Shown here one piece after another: positions 1 to 6,277 of a stretch of 6,277 nucleotides of DNA; the first letter of the stretch is position 1, and each line of letters opens with the position of its first letter. Source of the stretch: Gammaproteobacteria bacterium (GTDB lineage: Bacteria; Pseudomonadota; Gammaproteobacteria; UBA6429; Thiohalophilaceae); assembly GCA_029882235.1 (NCBI GenBank), contig JAOULB010000129.1:1-6277 (forward strand), in the 5' to 3' direction. Both the position numbers and the translations under genes were made by a program. Under the pieces are notes generated by a model that was not told the DNA's origin, ran no database searches, and saw only the letters and a list, made by a program, of their open reading frames with translations.

Positions 1-219
1 CAGCCAAGTGTAGACAGTCTCATTGATAGGTGTACCGTTATCAAGCACCATATACTTAAACACAATCATGGAGAGCACGCAGGAAACAGCAACACCTAGA
101 ATAGTCGCCCAGTGCGCACCGGCACGGCCAATCTGTTTGCCAAACAATCCAGCGATTATTGCACCGAACAATGGTGTCAGAACAATCCAGATAAAGATGC
201 TTTGCATATTTTCAGCCAT
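1..219 (-). CDS. nuoL: NADH-quinone oxidoreductase subunit L (ND5-type antiporter-like subunit), 3'-partial
   Basis: NuoL is the distal antiporter-like proton-pumping subunit of complex I and carries the long lateral helix that runs along the membrane arm. Only the first 73 codons are here, reading MAENMQSIFIWIVLTP onward; the family is usually 600-680 residues, so most of it lies past the left edge. The visible part has two hydrophobic helices (about 7-25 and 37-56). It ends in NETVYTWL, which matches the N-terminal region of NuoL where a short loop precedes a conserved VYTWL or similar. The ATG at 219 is preferred over the ATG four codons later because an AAGGG ribosome binding site lies 7 bases upstream. 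Assignment rests on the sequence and on position just after nuoK; the short length is the main limit. Confidence 0.93.
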   Translation of the reverse strand, partial: MAENMQSIFIWIVLTPLFGAIIAGLFGKQIGRAGAHWATILGVAVSCVLSMIVFKYMVLDNGTPINETVYTWL

Positions 220-222
220 GTT

Positions 223-528
223 CTAACCCTTCAATGTATCCAGATCGTCGACGTTAATGGTGTGTTTATTGCGGAACAGGACAACCAGAATCGCAAGACC
301 AATCGCTGCTTCAGCAGCCGCGACTGTAAGAATAAAGAACACAAACACCTGCCCTGCCTGATCACCCAGATAATGAGAAAAGGCAATAAAATTCAAATTA
401 ACGGCCAACAGCATCAACTCAATCGCCATCAATAATATGATAACGTTCTTCCGATTAAGGAAGATCCCCGCGATACTGAGGCAAAATAATATTGCACCAA
501 GTATTAAGAAATCTGAAAGCGCTATCAT
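223..528 (-). CDS. nuoK: NADH-quinone oxidoreductase subunit K (ND4L-type membrane subunit)
   Basis: NuoK is a small three-helix membrane-arm subunit, related to the Mrp antiporter subunit MrpC, that provides part of the proton path between NuoJ and the antiporter-like subunits. The 101-residue product matches the family length. Its hydrophobic segments are at about 3-23, 29-50 and 60-85. The two functionally important membrane glutamates are present: Glu 37 in MAIELMLLAVNLNF and Glu 73 in TVAAAEAAIGLAI, matching E. coli Glu 36 and Glu 72. The first cytoplasmic loop (NRKN) and the end (VDDLDTLKG) are typical. GGGG lies 11 bases before the ATG at 528, a rather long spacing. The gene follows nuoJ by 17 bases and ends 3 bases before nuoL. 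Confidence 0.97.
   Translation of the reverse strand: MIALSDFLILGAILFCLSIAGIFLNRKNVIILLMAIELMLLAVNLNFIAFSHYLGDQAGQVFVFFILTVAAAEAAIGLAILVVLFRNKHTINVDDLDTLKG
227..231 (-). promoter_or_regulatory. Ribosome binding site of nuoL
   Basis: AAGGG on the minus strand lies 7 bases before the nuoL ATG at 219 and overlaps the last codons of nuoK. It is the best-placed ribosome binding site in the window and fixes the nuoL start. The 3-base gap to the nuoK stop suggests coupled translation. Confidence 0.65.
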
Positions 529-545
529 GACTTAAACATCCCCAT

Positions 546-1151
546 TTATTTCTTTTTCTCAGTAGGCATATTGACCATTCTTACTCGATCTTCTCGTTTA
601 ACTGAGATTTGGTCTTCTGGTTTTTGGTACTTCGTGTTATCCCTGCGTCGCATGGTTAGTGCAATTGCGGCGACAATAGCGACCAGCAGAATGACTGCTG
701 CAATCTCGAATGGGTATACATATTTTGTGTAAAGCTCAGAACCCAATGCTTTTGTGTTGTTGTAATCAGCCAGGTGTCGTTCAGGCTCAGCAATTTTATC
801 CAGACCAAAGTTATCTGAGCCAACCACAGTAATAAGCATACCGACCATTGCCACCGCGACAACAACCCCAATTGGCAAGTAGCGGGTAAAGCCTTCACGT
901 AAACGATCAACATTAATGTCCAGCATCATGACAACGAACAGGAACAGAACCATCACTGCACCGACGTATACAAGAACTAACACAATCGCGAGGAACTCAG
1001 CTTCAAGCAACATCCAGATAATTGCGCTGGCAAAAAATGTCAGCACCAGAAACAGGGCTGCCTGAATTGGGTTACGTACGGTAATCACCATGGTGGCACT
1101 TGACACCATAATTAACGCAACGATATAAAATATTATTTTTTCAACACCCAT
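546..1151 (-). CDS. nuoJ: NADH-quinone oxidoreductase subunit J (ND6-type membrane subunit)
   Basis: NuoJ is a five-helix membrane-arm subunit lying between NuoH and NuoK; its third helix takes part in coupling quinone reduction to proton movement. The 201-residue product shows hydrophobic segments at about 5-23, 29-48, 54-77, 92-110 and 148-167. The third contains the conserved LVYVGAVMVLFLFVVMML stretch, with the Tyr (62) at the position of the helix's pi-bulge in solved structures. The motif LGSELYTKYVYPFEIA (136-151) before the last helix is typical of the family. After residue 167 comes a strongly charged, mostly basic tail of about 34 residues, longer than in E. coli (184 residues in total) but similar to other proteobacterial NuoJ tails. 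The ATG at 1151 has only a weak AAGTGA ribosome binding site 8 bases upstream. It lies 25 bases after nuoI. Confidence 0.96.
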   Translation of the reverse strand: MGVEKIIFYIVALIMVSSATMVITVRNPIQAALFLVLTFFASAIIWMLLEAEFLAIVLVLVYVGAVMVLFLFVVMMLDINVDRLREGFTRYLPIGVVVAVAMVGMLITVVGSDNFGLDKIAEPERHLADYNNTKALGSELYTKYVYPFEIAAVILLVAIVAAIALTMRRRDNTKYQKPEDQISVKREDRVRMVNMPTEKKK

Positions 1152-1170
1152 TATTTATTTCACTTATTTT

Positions 1171-1185
1171 TATCGTCTAACGATA
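1171..1185 (-). repeat. 6-bp inverted repeat enclosing the nuoI stop codon
   Basis: On the minus strand TATCGT, then TAG, then ACGATA forms a perfect 6-bp stem whose 3-base loop is exactly the nuoI stop codon. The stem has only two G-C pairs and is followed by AAAAATAAG rather than a run of T, so it is not an intrinsic terminator of the operon. It occupies the longest gap in the window (25 bases, nuoI to nuoJ). It could be a weak RNA hairpin affecting processing or coupling, or chance. Confidence 0.45.
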
Positions 1186-1665
1186 GTCAGAATCCTGTTT
1201 CCTTGCTGCGGCAATCTGTTTTTCATATTTATCGCCAACTGCAAGTAATTTTTCTTTTGTCATATAGAGATCACCACGCTCTTCACCGTGATATTCAAAT
1301 ACATGTGTTTCTACAATTGAATCAACTGGGCAGGATTCTTCACAGTAGCCACAGAAAATACATTTAGTTAAATCAATATCATAACGCGTTGTACGACGTG
1401 TTCCATCTTCACGTTGTTCTGACTCGATCGTGATTGCCAGTGCTGGACAAACAGCTTCACACAACTTACAGGCTATACAGCGCTCTTCCCCGTTTGGGTA
1501 TCGGCGTAGCGCATGCAGACCACGAAAACGGTTTGATATTGGCGTTTTGTCTTCGGGGTACTGCAAAGTCACTTTACGCACAAACAGGTTGCGACCTGTC
1601 ACGCGTAATCCTCGAATAAGCTCGATCAGGAATAGACTTTTAAAATAACGTGTCAAAGTATTCAT
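1177..1665 (-). CDS. nuoI: NADH-quinone oxidoreductase subunit I (TYKY-type 2x[4Fe-4S] ferredoxin subunit)
   Basis: NuoI carries clusters N6a and N6b and passes electrons from the NuoG chain to N2 and the quinone site. The 162-residue product has two classic 4Fe-4S motifs: CIACKLCEAVCP with Cys 63, 66, 69 and 73, and CIFCGYCEESCP with Cys 102, 105, 108 and 112. All eight ligands are intact. Each motif supplies three ligands to one cluster and the fourth to the other, as is usual for this fold. The N-terminal part (residues 1-35) is the hydrophobic and basic segment that lies along the membrane next to NuoH. RFRGLHALRRYPNGEERC (47-63) is strongly conserved in the family. The ATG at 1665 directly follows the nuoH TAG with no gap, and a GGTGGGA ribosome-binding-like sequence lies inside the end of nuoH. 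The TAG stop at 1177-1179 sits in the loop of a small palindrome. Confidence 0.98.
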   Translation of the reverse strand: MNTLTRYFKSLFLIELIRGLRVTGRNLFVRKVTLQYPEDKTPISNRFRGLHALRRYPNGEERCIACKLCEAVCPALAITIESEQREDGTRRTTRYDIDLTKCIFCGYCEESCPVDSIVETHVFEYHGEERGDLYMTKEKLLAVGDKYEKQIAAARKQDSDYR

Positions 1666-2748
1666 CTATGCTGCATCCCACCATGGTGGTACTTCGCCGA
1701 GAATAAGCAGTCCAACCACAAGTAACCAGACGATGGTAATTGGAATAAATACTTTCCAACCCAGTCGCATAATTTGATCGTAACGATATCGTGGGAATGT
1801 CGCTCTGAACCACAGATAACAAAACAGGAAAAATGACGTCTTAAGTAATAGCCAGTGTATGCCCGGACCAAGCAACATACCCAACACAGGAATATCAAAT
1901 ACGGTTTCAGGCAAAATTCCTTCGAAGGGGCTTAACCAACCACCAAGAAACATAACCGATGCCAAAATGGCGATTAAGATCATATTGATATATTCAGCCA
2001 GGAAAAACACGGCAAAGGCCATGCCTGAATATTCTACGTGGAAACCGGCAACAATTTCCGATTCACCTTCGGCGACGTCAAATGGCGCGCGGTTAGTTTC
2101 AGCAACACCAGAGACAAAATAAATAATAAAGAGAGGGAATAAGGGCAACCAGTACCAGTGGAAAATACTTCCCGATTGGCCGCGAACAATATCACCTAAA
2201 TTCAGACTACCAGCCGCCATTAGCACCCCAACAAGCGCGAATCCCATGGCAATTTCATAGGCGACAATCTGCGCACCAATTCGCATCGCACCTAATAAAG
2301 CATATTTTGAATTTGATGCCCAACCCGCAATGATGACACCGTAAACACCAATGGATGTAATTGCCAGCACATATAACAACCCGGCATTAATATCTGCCAG
2401 CACCATACCATCATCAAAAGGAATAACGGCCCAGACTGCAAGCGCGGGAGCAATAGATAATACAGGGCTAATAATAAAGAGATATTTGTTCGAACCGGTA
2501 GGAATAATAATTTCCTTGAACATCAGCTTTACGGTATCGGCAATAGGTTGCAGTAAACCACGAGGACCTACTCGATTTGGTCCGAGACGCAGCTGCATAT
2601 AACCAATAACCTTACGTTCGGCAAAAGTAAGATAGGCCACACACAGGATCAACGGGATCATGATTGCGACAATTTTTAACAGTATCAAAATTGTCGTTTG
2701 CAATCCCATTGGGAATGATTCAAATATGCTGATTACCCATTCAAACAT
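1666..2748 (-). CDS. nuoH: NADH-quinone oxidoreductase subunit H (ND1-type membrane subunit at the quinone site)
   Basis: NuoH is the membrane subunit that joins the peripheral arm and forms much of the ubiquinone-binding chamber; the family has about eight transmembrane helices. The 360-residue product is strongly hydrophobic. It shows the three hallmark stretches of the family: AERKVIGYMQLRLGPNRVGP (residues 43-62, first cytoplasmic loop) followed by QPIADTVKLMFKE (67-79); GWASNSKYALLGAMR (142-156); and ETNRAPFDVAEGESEIVAG (217-235) running into FHVEYSGM, the acidic cytoplasmic loop linked to quinone reduction and coupling. Length is above the roughly 325 residues of E. coli but ordinary for other proteobacteria. 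The start is set by the ATG at 2748, preceded at 8 bases by GGTGA. The C-terminus ends PPWWDAA, and its TAG stop directly abuts the nuoI ATG, which suggests translational coupling. Confidence 0.97.
   Translation of the reverse strand: MFEWVISIFESFPMGLQTTILILLKIVAIMIPLILCVAYLTFAERKVIGYMQLRLGPNRVGPRGLLQPIADTVKLMFKEIIIPTGSNKYLFIISPVLSIAPALAVWAVIPFDDGMVLADINAGLLYVLAITSIGVYGVIIAGWASNSKYALLGAMRIGAQIVAYEIAMGFALVGVLMAAGSLNLGDIVRGQSGSIFHWYWLPLFPLFIIYFVSGVAETNRAPFDVAEGESEIVAGFHVEYSGMAFAVFFLAEYINMILIAILASVMFLGGWLSPFEGILPETVFDIPVLGMLLGPGIHWLLLKTSFFLFCYLWFRATFPRYRYDQIMRLGWKVFIPITIVWLLVVGLLILGEVPPWWDAA
1676..1682 (-). promoter_or_regulatory. Likely ribosome binding site of nuoI, inside the nuoH 3' end
   Basis: GGTGGGA on the minus strand lies 10 bases before the nuoI ATG and is wholly within the last codons of nuoH. 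It overlaps a 12-base palindrome at 1678-1689, so access to it may depend on ribosomes finishing nuoH. That dependence is inference. Confidence 0.45.
1678..1689. repeat. 12-base perfect palindrome at the nuoH 3' end
   Basis: CCACCATGGTGG equals its own reverse complement. In the nuoH frame it encodes Pro-Pro-Trp-Trp. As RNA it could form a 4-bp GC-rich stem (CCAC/GTGG) with a CATG loop, covering part of the nuoI ribosome binding site. The palindrome is real, but its regulatory role is only a possibility because the codons for PPWW produce it by themselves. Confidence 0.5.
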
Positions 2749-2756
2749 GTTTCATC

Positions 2757-2761
2757 TCACC
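2757..2761 (-). promoter_or_regulatory. Ribosome binding site of nuoH
   Basis: GGTGA (minus strand) lies 8 bases before the nuoH ATG at 2748 and immediately after the nuoG stop region, within the 14-base nuoG-nuoH gap. It supports this start. Confidence 0.6.
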
Positions 2762-2762
2762 A

Positions 2763-5138
2763 TCAGCTCTTGCTTAAGTCCACTGGACCATAACTATTGC
2801 CCAGTTGTTCACTGCCAATAACGCCAGCGGGCACCATAATACATTGATCTGGAATGTTCTCATTAATGATGATTGGCATTGCCGCCTTTTGGCCATCCTG
2901 TGAGACCATACCCTGGGCTTCGCCATTGAGTTTGGTTTTACTCAATGTTTCTGCATTAATGTGAATCGCAATATTAATTGCGTCACTTGTTTCTTGCAGT
3001 GGTTGTGCACGACGCACCAGCATATCGGTTGCATATATTGGCAAATAACCAATCCGCATCATTTGTTGATTATCCTGTGATGACTCACCAAGTTTGCGCA
3101 GCTCACTTTGTGAAGAAGCGACAACATTGGCGGCCATAGCCTGACATTCATCTCGAACTTCTTCTGATGACATGTAATCAAAACCATCCAGCTTAAATAG
3201 ATTTCCTAACACGCGTAATACTTTCCATGCAGGTCGGGCATCATCCAGTGGCGATACGCACGCAGCAAAACTTTGCCAGTGTCCTTCCACATTGACGTAT
3301 GTTCCTGATGTTTCAGTAAATGCTGAAACAGGCAGTAGAACATCCGCATAGGATTTAGTTGTCTCAGATGCAAAAGATGCCAGGCTGATTACAAAGTCTG
3401 TTGCCTTTAAACGATTTAATGCTGCACCCGGGTCGGCACAATCAAACTCTGGCTCGAGTTGAAGCAATACCATGCCACCCATGGTTTGTCCCAGCATGGT
3501 TTGTGAATTTAAACCTTCTTCAACCTGCGTTCCTGCCGGACCACGATGAGGCAACATACCTGCGAGACAGGCACCAGCAGAATTAGCACCTTGCGATAAA
3601 TAACCCAGTGTTGCGTTTGAGTGCTGAGCAATAATATTCGCCAGTGTGCGAATATCGCCGAGCTCGGCCTGACCCATTGACTGATTTCCAATCAATACTG
3701 TTGCTTTTTCAGCCGCATGCAGGTGTTTGGCAATAGCCAGATGATCATCATGCGTTTCAATGTTAGCCGCACGACTTTCAATTTCCTGTGGAAGTTTATC
3801 ACCAGTAATTGAAAGCAGGGCTTTGCAGATAGCGACAAGGTCATTCACCATTCCAGCTGGTGAGGAAACCAGTTGTTCTTCGACTGGGAAATTGAAATCG
3901 TATTCAATTGGATTAACAAACATCAATTGCGCACCATTCAGTGCAGCCTTACGCAGTCGATGAGAAATAATCGGTTGATCTTTTCTTATATTGGAACCAA
4001 TCAATAATGCCGCATCCACATCCTGCAATTCTGCAATCGACTGTCCTAACCATGGGAATATGGGCTCTACATCCTGATTGCTAAAATCAAGCTGGCGAGT
4101 TCTATGATCAATGTTTGCACAACCCAGACCACGCATCAGTTTCTGTAACAGAAACATTTCTTCTGTTGTTGCCGACGGACTACTTACTGCACCAATTTTT
4201 TCAATACCGTGCGCCTGCTTCACCCGCTGCAGACCTTCGACTGCATAGGCCAACGCTGTTTCCCAATCGACACTCTTCCAGCTATTACCCTGTTTGATCA
4301 TGGGTGTGCGCAGTCGGTCGCGATGATGCAAGCCGGTGTAACTGAAACGGTCACGATCAGAGAGCCATATTTCATTGATCGCTTCATTTTCACGCGGAAG
4401 CACACGCATCACCTGTCCGCGTCGAACATCAACAGTGATGTTTGAACCGACACAATCATGTGGGGCAATGCTCTTGTATTGTTGATTTTCCCATGGGCGA
4501 CCAGAGTAACGATAAGGTTTCGAGGTCAATGCGCCCACCGGACACAGATCGATTACATTCCCCGACATTTCTGAATCGACGGTACTTTCTACATAGGTTC
4601 CAATTTCGGTATGTTCGCCACGTCCGGTTGCGCCAAGCTCACGGATACCCGCAATTTCCTGACCAAAGCGAACACAGCGCGTGCAATGAATACAGCGCGT
4701 CATATCGGTTGCAATCAGAGGCCCAATATTTTTTTCTTTTACAACACGCTTTTTCTCAACAAAACGTGAGATATCACCACCAAAGCCCATGGCAATATCC
4801 TGTAAATCACACTCACCACCCTGATCGCAAATCGGACAATCGAGCGGATGATTAATCAATAGAAATTCCATCACACTCTTTTGTGCTTCAAGCGCCATGG
4901 GTGAACGTGTCTGCACATTCATACCATCGGTAACAGGTGTCGCACAGGCAGGTAATGGTTTTGGTGCCTTCTCAACTTCAACCAGACACATACGACAGTT
5001 TGCTGCCACAGACAATTTTTTGTGATAACAGAAACGCGGGATAGTGATACCTGCCTGATCAGCAGCCTCGATCACCATACTCCCCTGCGGAACCTCAAGT
5101 TTGATTCCGTTTATCTCTATGTTAACTGTATCTGACAT
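2763..5138 (-). CDS. nuoG: NADH-quinone oxidoreductase subunit G (75 kDa type iron-sulfur subunit)
   Basis: The largest peripheral-arm subunit carries electrons from NuoF towards NuoI. The chosen ATG at 5138 gives 791 residues beginning MSDTVNIEINGIKLEV, which puts the ferredoxin fold directly at the N-terminus. A 14-codon longer frame from 5180 would run into nuoF and adds no conserved sequence. Ligands visible: [2Fe-2S] N1b at Cys 37, 48, 51 and 65; the His-ligated [4Fe-4S] N5 at His 97, Cys 101, 104 and 110; and [4Fe-4S] N4 at Cys 149, 152, 155 and 199. From about residue 220 the protein is a molybdopterin-oxidoreductase-like domain; in this family that domain no longer binds molybdenum. 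The CxxCxxxC motif for the extra cluster N7 is absent, leaving one Cys (229) in PHDCVGSNI. The end (VPAGVIGSEQLG) resembles the family's usual C-terminus. The gene sits 22 bases after nuoF and 14 before nuoH. Length is normal for non-enteric proteobacterial NuoG. Confidence 0.97.
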   Translation of the reverse strand: MSDTVNIEINGIKLEVPQGSMVIEAADQAGITIPRFCYHKKLSVAANCRMCLVEVEKAPKPLPACATPVTDGMNVQTRSPMALEAQKSVMEFLLINHPLDCPICDQGGECDLQDIAMGFGGDISRFVEKKRVVKEKNIGPLIATDMTRCIHCTRCVRFGQEIAGIRELGATGRGEHTEIGTYVESTVDSEMSGNVIDLCPVGALTSKPYRYSGRPWENQQYKSIAPHDCVGSNITVDVRRGQVMRVLPRENEAINEIWLSDRDRFSYTGLHHRDRLRTPMIKQGNSWKSVDWETALAYAVEGLQRVKQAHGIEKIGAVSSPSATTEEMFLLQKLMRGLGCANIDHRTRQLDFSNQDVEPIFPWLGQSIAELQDVDAALLIGSNIRKDQPIISHRLRKAALNGAQLMFVNPIEYDFNFPVEEQLVSSPAGMVNDLVAICKALLSITGDKLPQEIESRAANIETHDDHLAIAKHLHAAEKATVLIGNQSMGQAELGDIRTLANIIAQHSNATLGYLSQGANSAGACLAGMLPHRGPAGTQVEEGLNSQTMLGQTMGGMVLLQLEPEFDCADPGAALNRLKATDFVISLASFASETTKSYADVLLPVSAFTETSGTYVNVEGHWQSFAACVSPLDDARPAWKVLRVLGNLFKLDGFDYMSSEEVRDECQAMAANVVASSQSELRKLGESSQDNQQMMRIGYLPIYATDMLVRRAQPLQETSDAINIAIHINAETLSKTKLNGEAQGMVSQDGQKAAMPIIINENIPDQCIMVPAGVIGSEQLGNSYGPVDLSKS

Positions 5139-5150
5139 TCGTTCTATTCG

Positions 5151-5154
5151 TCCT
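5151..5154 (-). promoter_or_regulatory. Likely ribosome binding site of nuoG
   Basis: AGGA (within GCAGGACG on the minus strand) lies 12 bases before the ATG at 5138, inside the 22-base nuoF-nuoG gap. The spacing is on the long side. Together with protein homology it supports the 5138 start over the upstream in-frame ATG at 5180, which lies inside the nuoF 3' end. Confidence 0.5.
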
Positions 5155-5160
5155 GCTTCA

Positions 5161-6277
5161 TCACACCATGCACTTGCCATGGTCTATGTGATATTGGAAT
5201 TCATCTCTAAAATGTTTAAGAAAACTTTGTACTGGCATTGCCGCGGCATCACCTAAGGCACAAATTGTGCGACCACCAATTCGGTTAGCGACATCATCCA
5301 GCAAGTCCAGATCTTCAGGGCGGCCCTGACCATGTTCAATACGATGAACCATGCGCGCTAACCAGCCTGTGCCTTCACGACAGGGGGTACACTGACCACA
5401 TGATTCTTCAAAATAAAAATGTGAAAGTCGCGCCAGTGTTCTAACCATACAGGTTGTTTCATCCATAACGATCACTGAACCTGCACCAAGCATAGTACCG
5501 GCCTTGGATAATGAATCATAATCCATGTCCAGTTCCATCATGGTTTTTGCTGGTACAACAGGCACCGATGAACCACCTGGTATCACGGCCTTGAGTCGAT
5601 GACCATTGCGTATACCACCGGCCATATCGAGTAACTCAGCAAATGGGGTTCCCAAAGGAACTTCAAAATTACCGGGTTTATTCACATGACCTGAAACAGA
5701 AAAGAGTTTGGTGCCGCCGTTATTTGGCTTACCCATTTCAAGGAACCATTGACCACCCTTTTCAAGAATAACCGGTACAGAGGCGAGACTCTCAGTGTTA
5801 TTGATTGTTGTTGGGCGCCCATACAGACCAAAGCCAGCCGGGAATGGTGGTTTGAAACGAGGCTGCCCTTTCTTACCTTCGATGGACTCAAGCAAGGCTG
5901 TTTCTTCACCGCAGATATAAGCGCCGGCACCAAGATGAGATGCCAGATCAAAGTCTACACCTGATCCCAGTACATTCTTACCAAGCAGACCTGCTTTATA
6001 AGCCTCTTCGAGTGCAGCTTCAAAACGTTCATAGGGTTCCCAGAATTCACCACGAATATAGTTATAGCCTGCGCTAGCACCAATACAGTATCCAGCAATC
6101 GCCATACCTTCAATTAATTGATGTGGGTTATAGCGTAAAATATCTCTATCTTTACAGGTGCCGGGTTCGCCTTCATCTGAATTACAGACGATGTATTTCT
6201 GACCTGGAGCATTACGCGGCATAAAGCTCCACTTAAGTCCTGTCGGGAAGCCTGCGCCACCACGACCACGTAAAGCT
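5161..6277 (-). CDS. nuoF: NADH-quinone oxidoreductase subunit F (NADH- and FMN-binding, 51 kDa type), 5'-partial
   Basis: This is the electron-input subunit of complex I: it binds NADH and FMN at the tip of the cytoplasmic arm and passes electrons to the [4Fe-4S] cluster N3. The window holds 371 codons, the first full one starting at base 6276. The visible part opens on the conserved FMN-loop motif GRGGAGFPTGLKW (visible residues 4-16), so roughly 55-65 N-terminal residues lie beyond the right edge. The ATG at 6222 is internal (the M after KWSF) and not the start. Further family signatures are NSDEGEPGTCKDRD (about 32-45), the glycine-rich nucleotide-binding stretch GAGAYICGEETALLESIEG (about 116-134), and the N3 ligands CGQCTPC (Cys 293, 296, 299) with the fourth Cys at 339, giving the C-x2-C-x2-C-x39-C spacing. 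The C-terminus (HIDHGKCMV) ends at a TGA 22 bases before nuoG. Nothing looks broken. Identification is very secure. Confidence 0.98.
   Translation of the reverse strand, partial: ALRGRGGAGFPTGLKWSFMPRNAPGQKYIVCNSDEGEPGTCKDRDILRYNPHQLIEGMAIAGYCIGASAGYNYIRGEFWEPYERFEAALEEAYKAGLLGKNVLGSGVDFDLASHLGAGAYICGEETALLESIEGKKGQPRFKPPFPAGFGLYGRPTTINNTESLASVPVILEKGGQWFLEMGKPNNGGTKLFSVSGHVNKPGNFEVPLGTPFAELLDMAGGIRNGHRLKAVIPGGSSVPVVPAKTMMELDMDYDSLSKAGTMLGAGSVIVMDETTCMVRTLARLSHFYFEESCGQCTPCREGTGWLARMVHRIEHGQGRPEDLDLLDDVANRIGGRTICALGDAAAMPVQSFLKHFRDEFQYHIDHGKCMV

Noticed and set aside
112..435. Plus-strand open frame of 107 codons antisense to nuoK and nuoL
   Set aside because: It spans the nuoK-nuoL junction on the opposite strand, with no ribosome binding site seen and low-complexity polar sequence; nuoK and nuoL fully explain the region.
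656..913. Alternative minus-strand frame of 85 codons within nuoJ
   Set aside because: It is out of frame with nuoJ and inside its conserved helices, with no independent signals. It is a shadow of nuoJ.
4442..4855. Plus-strand open frame of 137 codons antisense to nuoG
   Set aside because: It lies wholly inside nuoG. Its product is His/Gln/Arg-rich with no recognisable fold, and the opposite strand encodes the intact Fe-S domain of NuoG. It is a by-product of nuoG codon use.
5137..5151. Short direct repeat ATTCGT-TCT-ATTCGT just before nuoG
   Set aside because: Two 6-base copies are expected by chance at this scale and no known operator matches them. It separates the AGGA from the ATG but shows no further structure.
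5139..5180. Upstream in-frame ATG that would extend NuoG by 14 residues (805 in total)
   Set aside because: The extension (MASAWCDEAGRIER) overlaps the nuoF 3' end and has no family similarity. The ferredoxin domain begins properly at the ATG at 5138, which has an AGGA upstream.
6220..6222. ATG at 6222 as the start of nuoF
   Set aside because: The frame stays open to the window edge and encodes the conserved FMN motif GRGGAGFPTGLKW just upstream, so this Met is internal and the gene is cut by the window.
1..6277. A hidden novel system, mobile element or non-coding RNA in the window
   Set aside because: All bases except gaps of at most 25 are accounted for by intact complex I genes in standard order, with no terminal repeats, transposase, tRNA or repeat array seen on either strand.

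Overview
The whole window is an internal segment of a respiratory complex I (NDH-1, proton-pumping NADH:quinone oxidoreductase) operon, read entirely from the minus strand. In transcription order, from the right edge to the left, it holds nuoF (5' end cut off by the window), nuoG, nuoH, nuoI, nuoJ, nuoK and nuoL (only its first 73 codons). This is the standard bacterial order, so nuoE is expected beyond the right edge and the rest of nuoL, then nuoM and nuoN, beyond the left edge.

The protein features fit a non-enteric proteobacterium, most likely a gammaproteobacterium of moderate, slightly AT-leaning base composition. NuoG is about 790 residues and lacks the extra N7 cluster motif seen in enteric and Thermus proteins. 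NuoJ carries a long basic tail. NuoH is about 360 residues. Genus cannot be assigned from this sequence alone.

Layout: genes are packed tightly, with gaps of 22 (F-G), 14 (G-H), 0 (H-I), 25 (I-J), 17 (J-K) and 3 (K-L) bases. No gap is long enough for an ordinary promoter plus leader, and no intrinsic terminator is seen, so the segment should be one polycistronic message with coupled translation at several junctions. There is no non-coding stretch over 25 bases and no RNA gene, mobile element, CRISPR array or integration site.

How the genes work together: NuoF oxidises NADH through FMN and passes electrons to cluster N3. NuoG carries them over N1b, N4 and N5. NuoI relays them through N6a and N6b towards the quinone site, whose membrane part is NuoH. 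NuoJ, NuoK and NuoL are membrane-arm subunits that couple quinone reduction to proton translocation. All key cofactor ligands and the membrane glutamates checked are intact, so the complex appears functional.

No previously undescribed system was found. The few observations worth a second look are small: a palindrome with the nuoI stop codon in its loop, a GC-rich palindrome overlapping the nuoI ribosome binding site, a mini-ORF between nuoJ and nuoK, and a single cysteine left where the NuoG N7 motif would be.
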